Below are positions 43,271 to 55,300 of a stretch of 64,000 nucleotides of DNA, in pieces (the first letter of the stretch is position 1; every line of letters begins with the position of its first letter). The stretch spans positions 46,519,257 through 46,583,256 of the forward strand of contig OX457031.1 of NCBI GenBank assembly GCA_949752745.1. Reading direction: 5' to 3'. The translations under genes and the position numbers were made by a program. A model generated the notes under the pieces. It saw only the letters and a list, made by a program, of their open reading frames with translations. It made no database searches and was not told the DNA's origin. Source of the DNA: Protula sp. h YS-2021 (Eukaryota > Annelida > Polychaeta > Sabellida > Serpulidae).

Positions 43271-46200
43271 GAGATTGTTCCTTTGTGTTTTATTTTTACC
43301 AAAACTTTTATCCCAGACCGGTTTCGGCAATGATAACCTTCTTCAGTGAGCAACTTGTTAGAACTAGGATTTTCCATTATACTAACCAGCATTAGTTCCT
43401 CTGCAACTACATGGCTTCAACAGTTGTACTCGTATAGACAGCATCTCGTAACGTGTCTAACATCAGACCTGTTCATTGACCTCTAGATCCTCTTAAGTTT
43501 CATAACGAAATTTTTATTTAAATGTAACGTTTACTACATTAAAACAGTGAATAGATTCGAGTCAAACCATCAATGCATTCATTGAAGAGTGGGCGGAACT
43601 TTTACATATGGTTCTTGATGCTTTAATCAGACAAATAATGTAGAGTTTAAAAAGTGGCACAAACCTGAAAGTCTGTTATAACTTTAACTTAATCCTTAAC
43701 AAAAAATATATTTCTAAAGTGTATGTTAAGTATGTAGGCTGTCTAGTTTGGACTAGTCTAGTATTTACTTAAATATTTTTATTTACAAAATGAAGAAAAA
43801 GTGCGATTGTATGTTTCGCAGGATAAAAATAGATTTCTCTATTTATTATAACACGATTTATCTTTGACGAAATACCAAGCACATGCCCTATGAAATTAAA
43901 AATAGGAAAAATAGACCGTTTTCTCTGATAAACGGGTACTTCGGGCACACAAACTACGATTCCGAACACTTCAAAATTTAGAATTCTTGAATGTCTTGTT
44001 AAAGTTATACTAAGTTGTCAGTTGCATCAATATCCTACGCAACACAGCTTTCGACATGTTATATCACAGAAAACATTGTAATCTCGAGAAAAAGTCGACT
44101 ATAGGGTTGCGCCAGTGACCAGACCAAATCGCAGCATTGAATCTGGTTGTAATTTGGTTTTGAATGAAAAATGCTACTTAGTCATGCTGTTGATTTTCTT
44201 GGAACTTTGATGGAGCCAAGATTGTAACTCTCTAGATGGTGATTATATCAATATTTCCAACACGTCTATATGTCACTCTCCCGACATTTAAATATGGCGT
44301 TAGAGGGACTTGCAAAGTTGATGGACAGAGCTCCCTTACTTAGGCAACTAAAAGAAAAGAATACCTCTGTGAAAAACATGGCAGCAAATTCGGCCCCTCT
44401 CCCATGAAAAAACAAATTAAACTCATGCAAAAAATGACCAGATGGTTAAATAGTCAGTTTATCTGCTGGTGGTCACATGGAAGGTGGTATTTTACTCGGT
44501 GGCCATATAACTGGTTCTGTTTTGACCGATGGTCATATGGTACGGGCGCGATTTTCCATACCCAGATTTTTATCATGCAGGTTTCCTCAATCATGGAAAA
44601 CCCGATTTTGATGAAACATTAAAATGTTCAATGGGATAAAGAAATTTTAATAAGGTCACATCTTGTAATCTTGTAACAAACTGACGGATCAACCCTCACG
44701 CATGCTCAATTTTTAGCGAGTTAAGGAAACCCAAAATGTCATTTATAATGTGAAAGCAACTAATGATACTGATAGCAATATTGTATAGCGCATTGTAAGG
44801 GGTCTAACCAAGCGCTGAACAATATAGTTAATTAAAATGGATATGATTTTTTAACATAAAAGTTTTTTAACTTCTTGAAAGCGTCCAGTTTTGGTTCTGA
44901 TCTCTGATATGGGAGCGAGTTTCATATATTCGGCCCAGCGACTGAAAAGCTTCTATAACTGCATCCTTTAAGGTTGAAATGTGATGTCCTTAATAAAAAT
45001 TTGTCAGCTGAGCGAAGTGAACGGGCAGGTTTATACCACTGTGAAAGGTTTCTTAGGTATTCCGGCGCCAGACCAAGTAGTGCTTTGAATACCATCAGCG
45101 CTATCTTGAACTCAATACGCTCGTTCACATGCAACCAGTGAAGTTGCTTTAAAACAGGCGTAATCCGTTCACTTCTGCGGGTTTCTGTGATAACCCTAGC
45201 TGCAGCATTCATCTCTTTCTGCAGCTTACGAAGATCACAGGCATTTATGCCATAGAGTAAAACATTGTAGTAATCTAGTTTGGATATGATTAGTGCCTGC
45301 ACTAACGATTTAGCTGCATCTGCCATAATAAAGCGACGTATCCGTGAGATAATTCGGAGGCTCATGTAACACTGGCGGCAATAAACAGTTTGGTTAATTC
45401 ATTATCCATAATGACACCAAGGTTGACTGCAGTGTGTGTTTTTCAAATGATGTTTCCACCTATGTCTATAGAATCAATGTTGCATTGACTAAGACATCAT
45501 TTGGTGCCGATAACCAAAAACTGTGTTTTCTCTTCGTTCAGTTTTGTTTTGAAAACATCCACTTCCCTAGAGATTTAACTGCGTTTTGTATGCTGTCTTT
45601 GAGGCTAAAAGTTCTGGTACAGACGAAGGGTTTGCGTTATCGAACCGTTGACCATCGTCTACATAGAAACTGCAGAAAATTTTGAAAGATGTGATAACAT
45701 CCAACAGGCCTAGTGTATTGTTCGTATGCTTGTGCTCCGTAGATCGAACCTTGTGGGATACCGCAGCTCATGTTGATAAAGTCAAACATAACGTCTTCCA
45801 TTTTAACACGTTGAGACCTGTTGTGAAAGTACGACTTAAACCATTGCAGTGCCTTACTGGAGACGAGAAATGATTTGTGAAGGCGATTAACTAAGATTTC
45901 AAATGTGACTTTCTTGTTATCCATGGCTTGCAAGCATTCTTCGAAAATTCGAACAAGTGCAGTTTCAGTGCTGTAGCAATGTCTGTATCCGGACTGCATT
46001 GGTTAAGCTAAATTGTTTCTACTGTTATGTTGTTCCAATTGGGACAATGTTACTTTCTCAATTAATTTTGAAACAAAACTGAGATTGGATACTGGTCTGT
46101 AGTTTTTTGGAATTCTGTCTGAACTGCGCTTTTTGATTACAGGAGTCACAATCGCTTGCTTGAAACTAACAGGAAAAAACGAGATAGTCAAAGATTGGTT

Positions 46201-47465
46201 AATAATATCCGTGATAATCGGAGCCAGCTCAATTCAGCACGTTTTGATTATCCACGTTGAGATTCCATGTGACCACCAGCAGAAAAACTGACTATTTAAC
46301 CATCTGGTCATTCTTTGCATGAGTTTAATTTGTTTTTTCATGGGAGAGGGGCCGAATTTGCTGCCATGTTTTTCACAGAGGTATTCTTTTCTTAAGTAAG
46401 GGAGCTCTGTCCATCAACTTTGCAACGTCCCTCTAACGCCATATTTAAATGTTGGGAGAGTGACATATAGACGTGTTGGAAATATTGATATAATCACCAT
46501 CTAGAGAGTTACAATCTTGGCTCCATCAAAGTTCCAAGAAAATCAACAGCATGACTAAGTAGCATTTTTCATTCAAAACCAAATTACAACCAGATTCAAT
46601 GCTGCGATTTGGTCTGGTCACTGGCGCAACCCTATAGTCGACTTTTTCTCGAGATTACAATGTTTTCTGTGATATAACATGTCGAAAGCTGTGTTGCGTA
46701 GGATATTGATGCAACTGACAACTTAGTATAACTTTAACAAGACATTCAAGAATTCTAAATTTTGAAGTGTTCGGAATCGTAGTTTGTGTGCCCGAAGTAC
46801 CCGTTTATCAGAGAAAACGGTCTATTTTTCCTATTTTTAATTTCATAGGGCATGTGCTTGGTATTTCGTCAAAGATAAATCGTGTTATAATAAATAGAGA
46901 AATCTATTTTTATCCTGCGAAACATACAATCGCACTTTTTCTTCATTTTGTAAATAAAAATATTTAAGTAAATACTAGACTAGTCCAAACTAGACAGCCT
47001 ACATACTTAACATACACTTTAGAAATATATTTTTTGTTAAGGATTAAGTTAAAGTTATAACAGACTTTCAGGTTTGTGCCACTTTTTAAACTCTACATTA
47101 TTTGTCTGATTAAAGCATCAAGAACCATATGTAAAAGTTCCGCCCACTCTTCAATGAATGCATTGATGGTTTGACTCGAATCTATTCACTGTTTTAATGT
47201 AGTAAACGTTACATTTAAATAAAAATTTCGTTATGAAACTTAAGAGGATCTAGAGGTCAATGAACAGGTCTGATGTTAGACACGTTACGAGATGCTGTCT
47301 ATACGAGTACAACTGTTGAAGCCATGTAGTTGCAGAGGAACTAATGCTGGTTAGTATAATGGAAAATCCTAGTTCTAACAAGTTGCTCACTGAAGAAGGT
47401 TATCATTGCCGAAACCGGTCTGGGATAAAAGTTTTGGTAAAAATAAAACACAAAGGAACAATCTC
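43271..47465. mobile_element. Foldback structure: 1.2-kb inverted arms around a reverse transcriptase relic
   Basis: 43271-44482 is an almost perfect inverted copy of 46263-47465. A 66-codon frame starting MFGIVVCVPEVPVYQRKR is identical in both arms on opposite strands. The centre holds a broken reverse transcriptase. The right arm is the part collinear with duplication copy A, so the left arm is the inverted copy. It may be a foldback element, an inverted duplication caused by insertion, or an assembly artefact. Confidence 0.8.
44922..46191 (-). pseudogene. Broken L2/CR1-type reverse transcriptase
   Basis: Minus-strand frames in order: KNYRPVSNLSFVSKLIEK (46120), SGYRHCYSTETALVRI (45990), a CGIPQGSIYG box (45770), a shifted active-site region (frame FLCRRWSTV, about 45655), then SLVQALIISKLDYYNVLLYG, NAAARVITETRRS, TPVLKQLHWLHVNERIEFKI and ALLGLAPEYL. 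At least two frameshifts separate these blocks, so it is inactive. Confidence 0.85.
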
Positions 47466-47640
47466 TACTTTCTGTGTTAGAACTAGGATTTTCTATTTTA
47501 TTATTTTTAAACCTCCCTTTTTAGGAGGATCTATCTAGTTGTATCCCTTTTGGTGATCCGCATAAGCTAGAAATTATCACACAAAACACCCAGCTCACAT
47601 GTTAGTGCCAACTTACTTTTGCAGGATAATGCTGGTTAGT
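47342..47640. mobile_element. 271-bp insertion flanked by a 14-bp direct repeat
   Basis: TAATGCTGGTTAGT occurs at 47342-47355 and 47627-47640. The homologous site in duplication copy A (near 7487) has it once, giving an empty site. The insert contains GGAAAATCCTAGTTCTAAC and, inverted, TTAGAACTAGGATTTTC. The foldback arm extends into its left part. Confidence 0.65.
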
Positions 47641-47829
47641 GTAAATATAAAGCCTGTGCAATAACTTTGGCATTTATGTGCAATAACTTTGGTATTCATG
47701 TGTAATAAATGATCACACTGGTCGAGAAAATGTATCGAAATTTAGCTCTTGAATATTTAGTTGTTAATATTCACTTTCTGTTTACGGATTTAGTGCAAAT
47801 ATATGGGATTAGAGTAGGGAACAAACGAG

Positions 47830-50330
47830 AGAATTGGGCGCTGACCTCCCTCCCTCCTCGTCGGAAAATTCATAGGACGAAAGAACTGAGCCAAGCATAA
47901 AGTATAGAACGAGAGAATTGGACGCTGACACCCCCGTGAGAAGTTTTTTAACATATTTAGCCGTTTTAAGCAAATCTGATCAACCAAGTTTTTTTTTCTT
48001 CTGAAAATACAGCATAGCAGACAGACCTGCTGCTTTGAACAGCACATAAGTTTTTATGCACTTCAGCGAATACAGCATTTATTCAACAATAAATTGTCTT
48101 TGTAACTGAAATGGAGGGATAAACAGTGATAGCTAATTTCAAGATCAATGCTACCTTAAGCGTAGCAGTTGAAGATGGTCAGTATAGTCGAATCATCAGA
48201 ATCAAACGAATGAAAATTGGATGGGCTTTTCTATTTCTCTCTGGAAGAGAGTGAATGATAATTTAAAGAAGATGAGCATGATTAACTTCAAACTCTATTT
48301 AACAAAATCAAAGCGTGGCTGAGGAATTCAAGGTCACCGAGGAGTTTCTTACATCTTTTAGGCCCAAAGGGTAAAAAATAAGCTCAAAATCGCTCAATGA
48401 GATAATGGCCTACTTCCGGTTTTTTTACTTTTTGACCATGTCCGAGGAGGTCAAAGTCGACAAACTACCTCTTACATATGGTCTTATAGCCCAAAGGGCC
48501 GAAGATAAGCTCAAAATTGACATTGACCATGGTCAAGGATGTCAATCTTTCTCTAAGGTCATGATTTTAAAAATGCGGCGAAATCTTCAACACTTGTCAA
48601 ACATTGAAGTTAAAAAGCAAAGCTCATTTTGGCATGCGCTCCTCAATGACTGCGAAGCCCCCCCCCCCCCCTCCCGCGGAAACCACCTGGACGCGCCCCC
48701 ACCCCCTCCCGTTCTCAAATAATATTAATATTGTGGACTTATTATAGTATGCCAATTGTTTTACTTGGACAAGCTTTTTTCTAATGAAATGGTAATGCAT
48801 TTGATATATTAGCAAACATCACAGCTTGAATTCCGTTTATAAACCGTGTACATCTGCTTGGTTAGGTTGGCTCAACGGCTTTTTTGATTGAACGGACTAG
48901 CAGGCAGAGCTCGTGTAACGCCCATAAGCTGTGTTGTTTTGCTCAACCGTTACTTTGCTTTTAAATACGCTGTATTTAACACTTGTTATTTATTCTAAAA
49001 TCAGCTGGGTTTGCATGGAGTTTTGAACAAAACGAAATCGTAGACGAAAAAAGGCGGGATGCACACCCTCAGACCAAGTTCTAAGTTTTGTGGTCCTAGG
49101 GTTGTAGTGTCAGAGAAGTACCTGAGGCAAAAAAATGAATTTTTTACTCTCAAGAAAGAAGCCCAACGGCTGCCCGCACAAATTGATATAAGCCTTGCCC
49201 AAGTCAAAGATTTGGCAGGTGTTGAAAACCCAAACTCTGCAGCCAACTTACACTTGCACACTTGCACACTTACACTTGATGGCTTTCATTTCGAGTTAGG
49301 CAATCAACATACCGAGGCTGATATCACGCCAGTTTAAACTACTGCTCTCAGCTTCTTGTCGCCTGTTTTGCAAATTTCTTTTGTCGTTTTTTAATTGAAA
49401 AATTAAGCAAATTTAAAAACAAATACAGGAGGATCAATTAGGACCAGGTGGCACTGAGGACACGACAAATTTTTCATATGAACTCCCCGCCCCTCCCCGG
49501 ACCCCAGTGCAATCGGGTCCTCAGTGCCACTTCGATCGGGACCTCATTACCACTGGTGGTACTGAGATCCCGAGCAGATGGTGACCCCGCCTCAAATATT
49601 AGGTACAATTCTGCTGGCCTTGCATGTGCTGTTTCCATGGGCGGGGTATTCCTATGCAACTGTCTGTAGATTTGGCCATATTCTTGATCAGATGTGTTGT
49701 TTCTATGGATGGGGTATTCCTATGCATCTGTCTGTAGATTTGGCCCATATTCTTGATCAGATGTGTTGTTTCTATGGATGGGGTATTCCTATGCATCTGT
49801 CTGTAGATTTGGCCCATATTCTTGATCAGATGTGTTGTTTCCATGGATGGGGTATCCCTATGCATCTGTCTGTAGATTTGGCACATGTTGATTCTATATG
49901 TGCTATGTCTGTGGCTTACAGCTATAGGATGGGCCCATTCTACACCCATCAACCATTAAAACAGCCCATCTTCTTCACAACACAACGGAGTTTGTTCCCA
50001 TTTTTAAGAGGAGAAGAAAATATGAGCTATTGCTATAACCAAATATGGGCTAAAACTATAGAAGCGCAAAACAACGAAGATGGGGTAAATCAATACCTCG
50101 CTGTTATTGGATGGATCCATCCTACGTATGGGCTGTTTCAATACAATTTCGATGTCGATTTTGTAATTTTATTTCTGATCTCAAAACGACCTAAAATTGC
50201 ATTTTAAGAAAAAATGACGTCTCGACAATGTTTCCAGCCGGAGAAATGTATGATACATGCAACAAATATATTACTTTCACTGATTGTCATCGACGTCAGA
50301 AGGAGACCCTGCCGTCGTTGTCGTTATCGC
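47830..50330. other. Sequence unique to copy B, no recognised gene
   Basis: Contains a dispersed repeat at 48320-48560 that resembles 55600-55860 (CTACCTCTTA, GTCTTTTAGGCCCAAA), a C-rich tract near 48660, and the tandem repeat listed at 49622. Confidence 0.45.
49622..49890 (+). repeat. 69-bp tandem repeat inside a 210-codon open frame
   Basis: Four units of about 69 bp (TTTCTATGGATGGGGTATTC, CTATGCATCTGTCTGTAG). Since 69 is a multiple of three, the frame 49578-50207 repeats a 23-residue block, MCCFYGWGIPMHLSVDLAHI. I see no domain, start context or homolog, so the frame is probably incidental. Confidence 0.6.
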
Positions 50331-52299
50331 CCGCAAAAACGTGTCGCCTTTATGTCGTTTTAGGAACGTCACAACCATTTTATGATGCTACCCTTACCAC
50401 GCCGTTTTTTGTTTTTTTTGCCAGTTCCGAACGACCCCACTTTTAGGCGACAGGTACGTCGTTTTTTTGGCGACAGGTACGTCGTTTTTTTTTACGGAAA
50501 AATAATTCCAAAAAAGTGATGTCGCAGTGACGTCCGGACGACGCATCCGAATGATCAAATTTTTGCTGGGTGCTAACTCAGAGCTAATCCCAAAGATAAA
50601 GCAAGAAGAACTTAAATGAAGACATGCGACAGTGCTCAGTTCCATAAACCACTTCTCCATATAATCCCATACCCCATTTTCCAAAACTTTCGCGATCATT
50701 TCTGAAAGGCCCATTGTTACTTTCGCGATCGTTTCTGAAAGGTCCATTGTTACTCAAATTCCCTTATTTTCAATAAAATGATGCTAAATTTGTATTTTTT
50801 TTTTTAATGTTTAGAATTATTAAAACGTTATTGTCGTCTTAGTTGTTAGGGTAATCCCAAAGTTTCGAGTATGACTCAATGTGGTAGACCGGCGATTGCC
50901 ATTCGGCCCAACTCTCTGGACTGAATGAAATGCAAAAGCTTAGATCGCTTACTACAGAACTCGAAATTAACGCCTATCGGGTTTTCTGGCCACCCCGTAG
51001 AAAGATAAAGTATATGGAATCAGCAAACAAGTGTACAATAGTCACATTTCAATTATTTTTCACCAAAACTTTTTCTTTTGTATCTAATAGAAATCTTGGA
51101 AAAGAAAAACAAGCTATTTAAGTCGTTACCTTATTCATTATGTAACACTCCATGCAAACATACAAAGGAAAACTTTCTTTGTTGCAGACTTTCTTGCGTA
51201 CGGAATTATTTCGATTGTTTTTCTCTTTTGACATAACAAACTAATAGGCTCATGAGTGCATTAAGTGATTAGCCAGACAGATTTATTAATTCATTGAAAG
51301 AAATTGGCGAATTCGTCATGGCAAGAAATAACTGGGTAGCCCCTCTCCCGATCACATAATCCTGATATGTAAACAAATATTATTTCTTGCTCAAAATGTG
51401 GGTTTTGTAATTTAATTTATGTGTTAACGGCTGTGCGCCGCAGTGCAGAATTGGATTACGCCGTTGTTGTAATTACGAAAAAGGCTACCACTTTTTGTAT
51501 TAGAAGTGGGATGTACATCCGTCTCACAGCTTTCATTTGGTCTGTTTCTAAACGAGAATAACTTAATTAAAGATCAGGATTATTTTCTGGTGCAGTAAGT
51601 ACACATTCATTGAGATGTTGAAAATTAATCGGAGTTCACTTAAGCTGAATTGTTTGATACCTAAACCATATTTTTTTCAATATTGAAAATGAGAGTGATA
51701 TGGCTAGATAAGAGCACCCCGAACACAACAAAAGACTCGCAGTATCTATCTCATAAGTGCAGCTATTTTTTTAAAGGATTTTATATTTTATTTACTTAAG
51801 ATTACAGATAAAATTAGCAATAGTAGAGCGTTACTGCGTAGATAATCCGGAATACCTTATCGTCAAATGGGATTGAGAATTCTGAAACTGAAAATGAATT
51901 TTCGGATGTAGATAACAGGAGTTTTTAATTGGCACAATCGGGAAAATCTAAAGCGATAAGAGAAAAAGTGCCTTGAAAAAGGTAGAACCATCAACTGTAA
52001 ATCTGCTTATAATTATGTGACGTGATCGCTGTCATTTAAAATTGATTAAAACTTGACAATCAAATAGTAAGAAAGCTGTGGAGCCAGTTTTCTTGCTTAA
52101 GCCATAGAATCTAAATAGGAAATTAGTGGCAGGGGAGGGGGGATGGGGACGAAGAGCCGTGCGGTCATTTCAAATAGCAACAAATTAAAAATGCGCTGAA
52201 TTTATGGAATTTGTTGATTCATTTTAATGTTTAATAATACCGTATATTTTCAGATATTTCAAGTTTTTCGTGTGTTCCCAGTAACTCAAGGGCGATAAG

Positions 52300-52322
52300 A
52301 TGAGCGAGGATAAAAGAATCCT
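52300..52322 (+). CDS. CNB gene exon 1 (start codon)
   Basis: ATG at 52300 codes MSEDKRI plus two bases, then CT|GTAAGT. It lies about 60 bp beyond the end of duplication copy B. A CCCAG acceptor-like site at about 52280 allows a 5'UTR intron. Confidence 0.7.
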
Positions 52323-55300
52323 GTAAGTAACAGTGCATGCTGCCACCACTCTTTGTTGGTGAATGTTTACATGTTTATGTGAAACTGAGATAGAAGGAAA
52401 GTTCTATGTTTAAAAGTATGATAATGACATCACCAACCAGTTTTTTTTTTTTTTTTTGAAATGCTGGAACACTTAAGATTGAATCAAATTTCGTTGTTTT
52501 TATTTCTGTGTATGTGTCATTATTTAGAGGGCCTGAGCCGGACGCTTTCAGTATGGATAAAAACCGACAGAGAAAATTAACAGCTACTATAAAGAAACCG
52601 CCAGAATCCCGGCCAAAGTATGAGATTGAATTTGTGCTCCCGTGGGTGAAAAAGAAAAGTGAAGTGCTGAGCAACTTGGAAGACGGTAAGATAAAGTTAT
52701 TTGCACACTTATATTGTGATATTAACAAGGCACAAAAAAGTTCTGTCCGAAGAAATATGGAGAGATTCTGGTTCACTTAAATATAATTTTACAAACACTT
52801 CTTTTGCCGAAAATAAGTTAAAACAATTCTCTTCGGAAACTTAAGAATAGTTCCGTAACTCAAATGAGCGTTATTCTCGACAACTCTATCGAGTAAGCAT
52901 TCAAAGGTCATTCCATTGTCGATTTGAGGTTTCGACGTCGATCTGACCAAACGACAACATTAATTCTGGTTGTACTTTGGTTGTGATTGGTCACGCCACA
53001 ACTCAACGTCTAACCAACGTCTTAGGTATAACGTTGAATGGACGCTGGTAAGCAAGGTTGTTTAGAAGTTGCTTTTGGTCGCAACAAAAACCTAACTTTT
53101 CCCACGTCTAATCAACGTCTCTGGTGAAACCTTGAATTGTATAGATGTCAGATGCACAACCAAAACTCAGTCACCGGTAGACCATACAAAGACCTAAAAT
53201 ATGAGAATTTCAGGAGCGGGCAAGTTTTTTCCACCTACTTTTCATGTTTATGGCAATTAACTTCATACATATCCTGCTTTACTGGGTGAGCTAAGGACGG
53301 CGTACTGCAATGGAGGATGACTGCACTATGATTGTCCCCGTCAAAATTACAATTCTAAATCAGTCCCAAGGTCTATACATCGTCGCTTTCCCGACGTCTA
53401 GACGTCCCAGACGTCTAGACGTCTATACGTTTCAGGCCTCTATACAGCCTTTACCCAACGTTGATTAGAGGTCGAATTACCGACGTCTATCCAACATCGG
53501 AAGATAGACATTGTTTTGACTTCCATAAACAACCAAAACCCGACGTTCATCTGTCGTCGGGTGCGCGACAGATCCGGGTATGCAGCAAAGCTGCTGGAAT
53601 TGCTGCCGCTAAAGTTACGCATAAAGAACTAAAACAATATTTACGTACGTTTTTGCAATGTTAACCGTACATTTGGAATTTGGGTAGAGTAGGTCTGAAA
53701 TAAAATTCAATAAATTTAACATCTTTCAAATGCGAATTATCTAGCCATTTCAATATAATCTTCTTTTTTTAAAATAATATTTATAAGCATTTCAGAATTC
53801 TCCCGCATTTGTTCAGACAGAACCTTCTGGGGACGGTTTATCTTGAAGTGTAACGTTTAAATTTGTGTCACGCACAAGATGGAAATTTGCTCGATGTAAA
53901 ATTTATTTTAAAAAACTTGCTAACACCAGGGCAATGGAATTAAGATTGGTGGAATGATGCGGGCATCACGCACTTACACGACAAACCCGTGATGCCTTTC
54001 CGCGTCAATTGGCGTTAATTTCAAATTCCGCGGTGGTTGATCTAACCCACTGCATTTGGTCAGCTAAGGCTGTCTGAGCAACATTTAACCCCATCCTTGC
54101 CCCACCCCCTTCCGTAGCTTGATCAGTAGCCGGTACCGTGAGGTGTCAGACCAATCCTCTAAAAAGGTTTTGAGTCTTAACACTATTCTTTGTCGTATGT
54201 TCCAAACTAGACGTGTTGAGTGAGATCGTGAGGTCGTGTGAGCACAGAGTGGTTCAGACCAACGAGGTCATCATGCGGCAGGGGGACTACGGCGACACGT
54301 AAGCAAAACTAAAACACACGCGCAAACAACAGTTTTAGCAGAAAAAGTGCTATGGCCATTTTCAAATTTTTCTGAAAGTTAATAGAAGAGGTGTTTTTTT
54401 CAAAATAGGGCTTAAGAAGGCCTCTCTCGCTCTCACTGCCATCAGCTTCATTTTTGAGAAGAACCAGTTCTAAGAATGTATTTGTTATTTTTGTGTAATC
54501 CGGGACAATTTCCAACTAGGCATTTTCCAAACGGCTATTTTCCAATTGAAAATTGCCAAAAAGTACATATAATATATTGATTTAATTATTATAATCAAAA
54601 CCAGAAGTTGGGGTTAGCTTTTATGAAAGTCGGAAAATAGCGAATTTAACCAATAATTGAATAATTGCTTCTTCCTGTGCCAAAAAAATCAATGTCGAAG
54701 TCGCTGCACGGTTAAAAATGTCCAGAAACTGCGAACCCGATTTTTTTGTCGTGTGTAGGCTATTTATAATCCTGAGTGGGAGTGTGTCGTTGTACATCAA
54801 CACGGGGGACAAAGCTTCTACCGCTACTGGCTCTACCACGTCTGAAACTGATGCGTCTGATTCTACCACATCTGATTCTACGGGCAGTTGCGAGTCAATT
54901 GCAGGAGACGAGGAGCAGGATGGAATAAGTCCCGAACAGAAGCAAAGGCTGAAGCTTGGACATTTTATATCCAAATTTGGTTTGTGATAACTTACAACTG
55001 CAGAATGTCTTAGGACCTGTAAACCCCTCAAGATATAGCGGGCATAGATAGGAAAAGATGCAGTAATGGGAAGTTTAAAGAATAAAATACCTCATCTGAA
55101 TTAGAGAGTTGTCCACATGATACAAGTTTGTCCAGATGCAGGTTTTTCTGCATATTCTGCCTACGGGAAGTAATGTGTGTTGTTATGCGCTACATACATC
55201 CACTGAGAGCATTTACAACGGAGAATAACTAAAAACAGCGTTCTGTCGGCAGCACAGATATGTATGCGTATTGCTTGAATATACAGAGGGTTTGTTGCAG

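Larger units (their letters stand above)
41356..52240. repeat. Segmental duplication, copy B
   Basis: Direct-orientation counterpart of 1218-10070, in three collinear blocks: 41356-43270, about 46345-47790 and 50335-52240. Copy B has gained about 200 bp near 41.53-41.73 kb, the inverted-repeat structure from 43271, a 271-bp insert at 47356, and 47.83-50.33 kb of sequence not seen in copy A. It ends about 60 bp before exon 1 of the CNB gene. Confidence 0.75.

Noticed and set aside
47385..47420. Possible hammerhead ribozyme core (CTGAAGA ... GCCGAAACC)
   Set aside because: The CUGANGA and GAAA words are present with a short GGU/GCC stem. I could not pair convincing stems I and III or place a cleavage site, and the mirrored copy in the other arm adds no covariation.
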